Assembly (NCBI RefSeq): GCF_000378965.1
Contig: NZ_KB900536.1
Coordinates: 507,583 to 571,582 of the forward strand
Length of the DNA: 64,000 nucleotides
Source: Thioalkalivibrio thiocyanodenitrificans ARhD 1
GTDB taxonomy: Bacteria; Pseudomonadota; Gammaproteobacteria; Ectothiorhodospirales; Ectothiorhodospiraceae
Reading direction: 5' to 3'
This document shows, piece by piece, positions 63,475 to 64,000 of the stretch. The notes under the pieces are model-generated. The model had not been told where the DNA came from. It made no database searches and saw only the letters and a program-made list of their open reading frames with translations. Position numbers and translations under genes: made by a program. Each line of letters begins with the position of its first letter. Positions within the stretch are counted from its first letter, which is position 1.

Positions 63475-64000
63475 ATGCATCGGCCAATCTCCGGTTTGCT
63501 CCTTTTCGTCCTGATCGTCTGGCCGGCGGCCGTGATGGCGGGGCCCGACGTGCCCGGATCCGTTCAGCGCGTCATCGAAGCCCACGGCATGGATCGGGCA
63601 CGTATCGGCATCTGGGTGCAGCCGGTGGGCGGTGCCGACCCGTGGATCGTCCACAATGCCGATACCGCGCTCAATCCCGCCTCGGTGATCAAGTTGGCCA
63701 CGAGCCTCGCGGCCCTGGAGGTGCTCGGCCCCGCCTACACGTGGACGACCCGCGTGTACCTTGACGGTCCTGTGGAGGCGGGGATCCTCAAGGGCGACCT
63801 GTGGATCAGGGGCGGCGGCGATCCGTTCCTGGTGACCGAAGAGTTCTGGAAGCTGCTGGGAGCGCTGCGCCGCAGTGGCATCCGGCGGATCGAGGGGGAT
63901 CTGGTGTTCGATCTGGGTCAGTTCGAACCCTCGACCGAGGCGCCTTCCGCTTTCGACGGGCAACCGCATCGGGTCTATAACCAGCCGCCCCATCCGCTGC
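63475..64000 (+). CDS. dacB: D-alanyl-D-alanine carboxypeptidase/endopeptidase (PBP4 family), 3' end beyond window
   Basis: An open frame of 175 codons from the ATG at 63475 runs off the right edge. A signal peptide spans residues 1-22 (SGLLLFVLIVWPAAVMA). The penicillin-binding active site SxxK is Ser70-Lys73 in LNPASVIKLATS, followed by YTWTTRVYLDG and LWIRGGGDPFLVTEEFW, typical of S13-family DacB proteins. It would trim peptidoglycan cross-links in the periplasm. The SxN and KTG motifs would lie outside the window. Confidence 0.88.
   Translation, partial: MHRPISGLLLFVLIVWPAAVMAGPDVPGSVQRVIEAHGMDRARIGIWVQPVGGADPWIVHNADTALNPASVIKLATSLAALEVLGPAYTWTTRVYLDGPVEAGILKGDLWIRGGGDPFLVTEEFWKLLGALRRSGIRRIEGDLVFDLGQFEPSTEAPSAFDGQPHRVYNQPPHPL

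Overview
The window is a high-GC chromosomal stretch from a gammaproteobacterium. The central gene order mtnA-gyrA-serC-serA-pheA-hisC-tyrA-aroA-cmk-rpsA-ihfB-lapA-lapB-pyrF-galU and the block glyA-nrdR-ribD-ribC-ribBA-ribH-nusB-thiL-pgpA are characteristic of that class. A glycolate oxidase/glyoxylate aminotransferase cluster, a periplasmic rhodanese and a molybdate uptake operon would suit a chemolithoautotroph of the Ectothiorhodospiraceae/Thioalkalivibrio type. That placement is inference from gene content; no rRNA is present to test it.

Layout. 0-11 kb: accessory and stress genes (a LuxR-type regulator cut by the left edge, GFA-family protein, OsmC, TauD-like dioxygenase, two-domain rhodanese, UspA, DUF21 membrane protein, MFS exporter and O-methyltransferase divergent from a TetR regulator, YdjM-like membrane protein). 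11-12 kb: a 260-bp miniature inverted-repeat element and an MscS channel. 12-30 kb: the conserved block for methionine salvage, DNA gyrase, serine and aromatic amino acid synthesis, ribosomal protein S1, IHF, LPS assembly and pyrimidine/UDP-glucose synthesis. 30-40 kb (mostly minus strand): ACR3/BASS transporter, glyoxylate aminotransferase, glcF, glcE, phosphatase, beta-barrel candidate, and a TAXI-type TRAP transporter. 40-52 kb: glyA, nrdR, riboflavin genes, nusB, interrupted by an FHA-GGDEF cyclase and an outer-membrane protein/sodium symporter/cupin group, then thiL and pgpA. 52-64 kb: a second miniature element, a clan AA aspartic protease, a DUF1269-like protein, a flavin/2Fe-2S reductase, an RND efflux pair, modEABC with a clear ModE operator, and the start of a PBP4-type carboxypeptidase cut by the right edge.

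Functional links: serC, serA and glyA make serine, glycine and one-carbon units. glcE/glcF and the aminotransferase would recycle glycolate through glyoxylate to glycine, which GlyA can take up. pheA, hisC, tyrA and aroA form the phenylalanine/tyrosine branch. ribD, ribC, ribBA and ribH supply riboflavin.

The most unusual aspect is non-coding. Two miniature elements are each bracketed by CTAG that is also the TAG stop codon of a neighbouring gene. Several unrelated palindromes fill the spaces between stop and start codons inside otherwise conserved operons, in two cases supplying the stop codon itself. No tRNA, rRNA, CRISPR array, prophage or intact transposase gene was seen.
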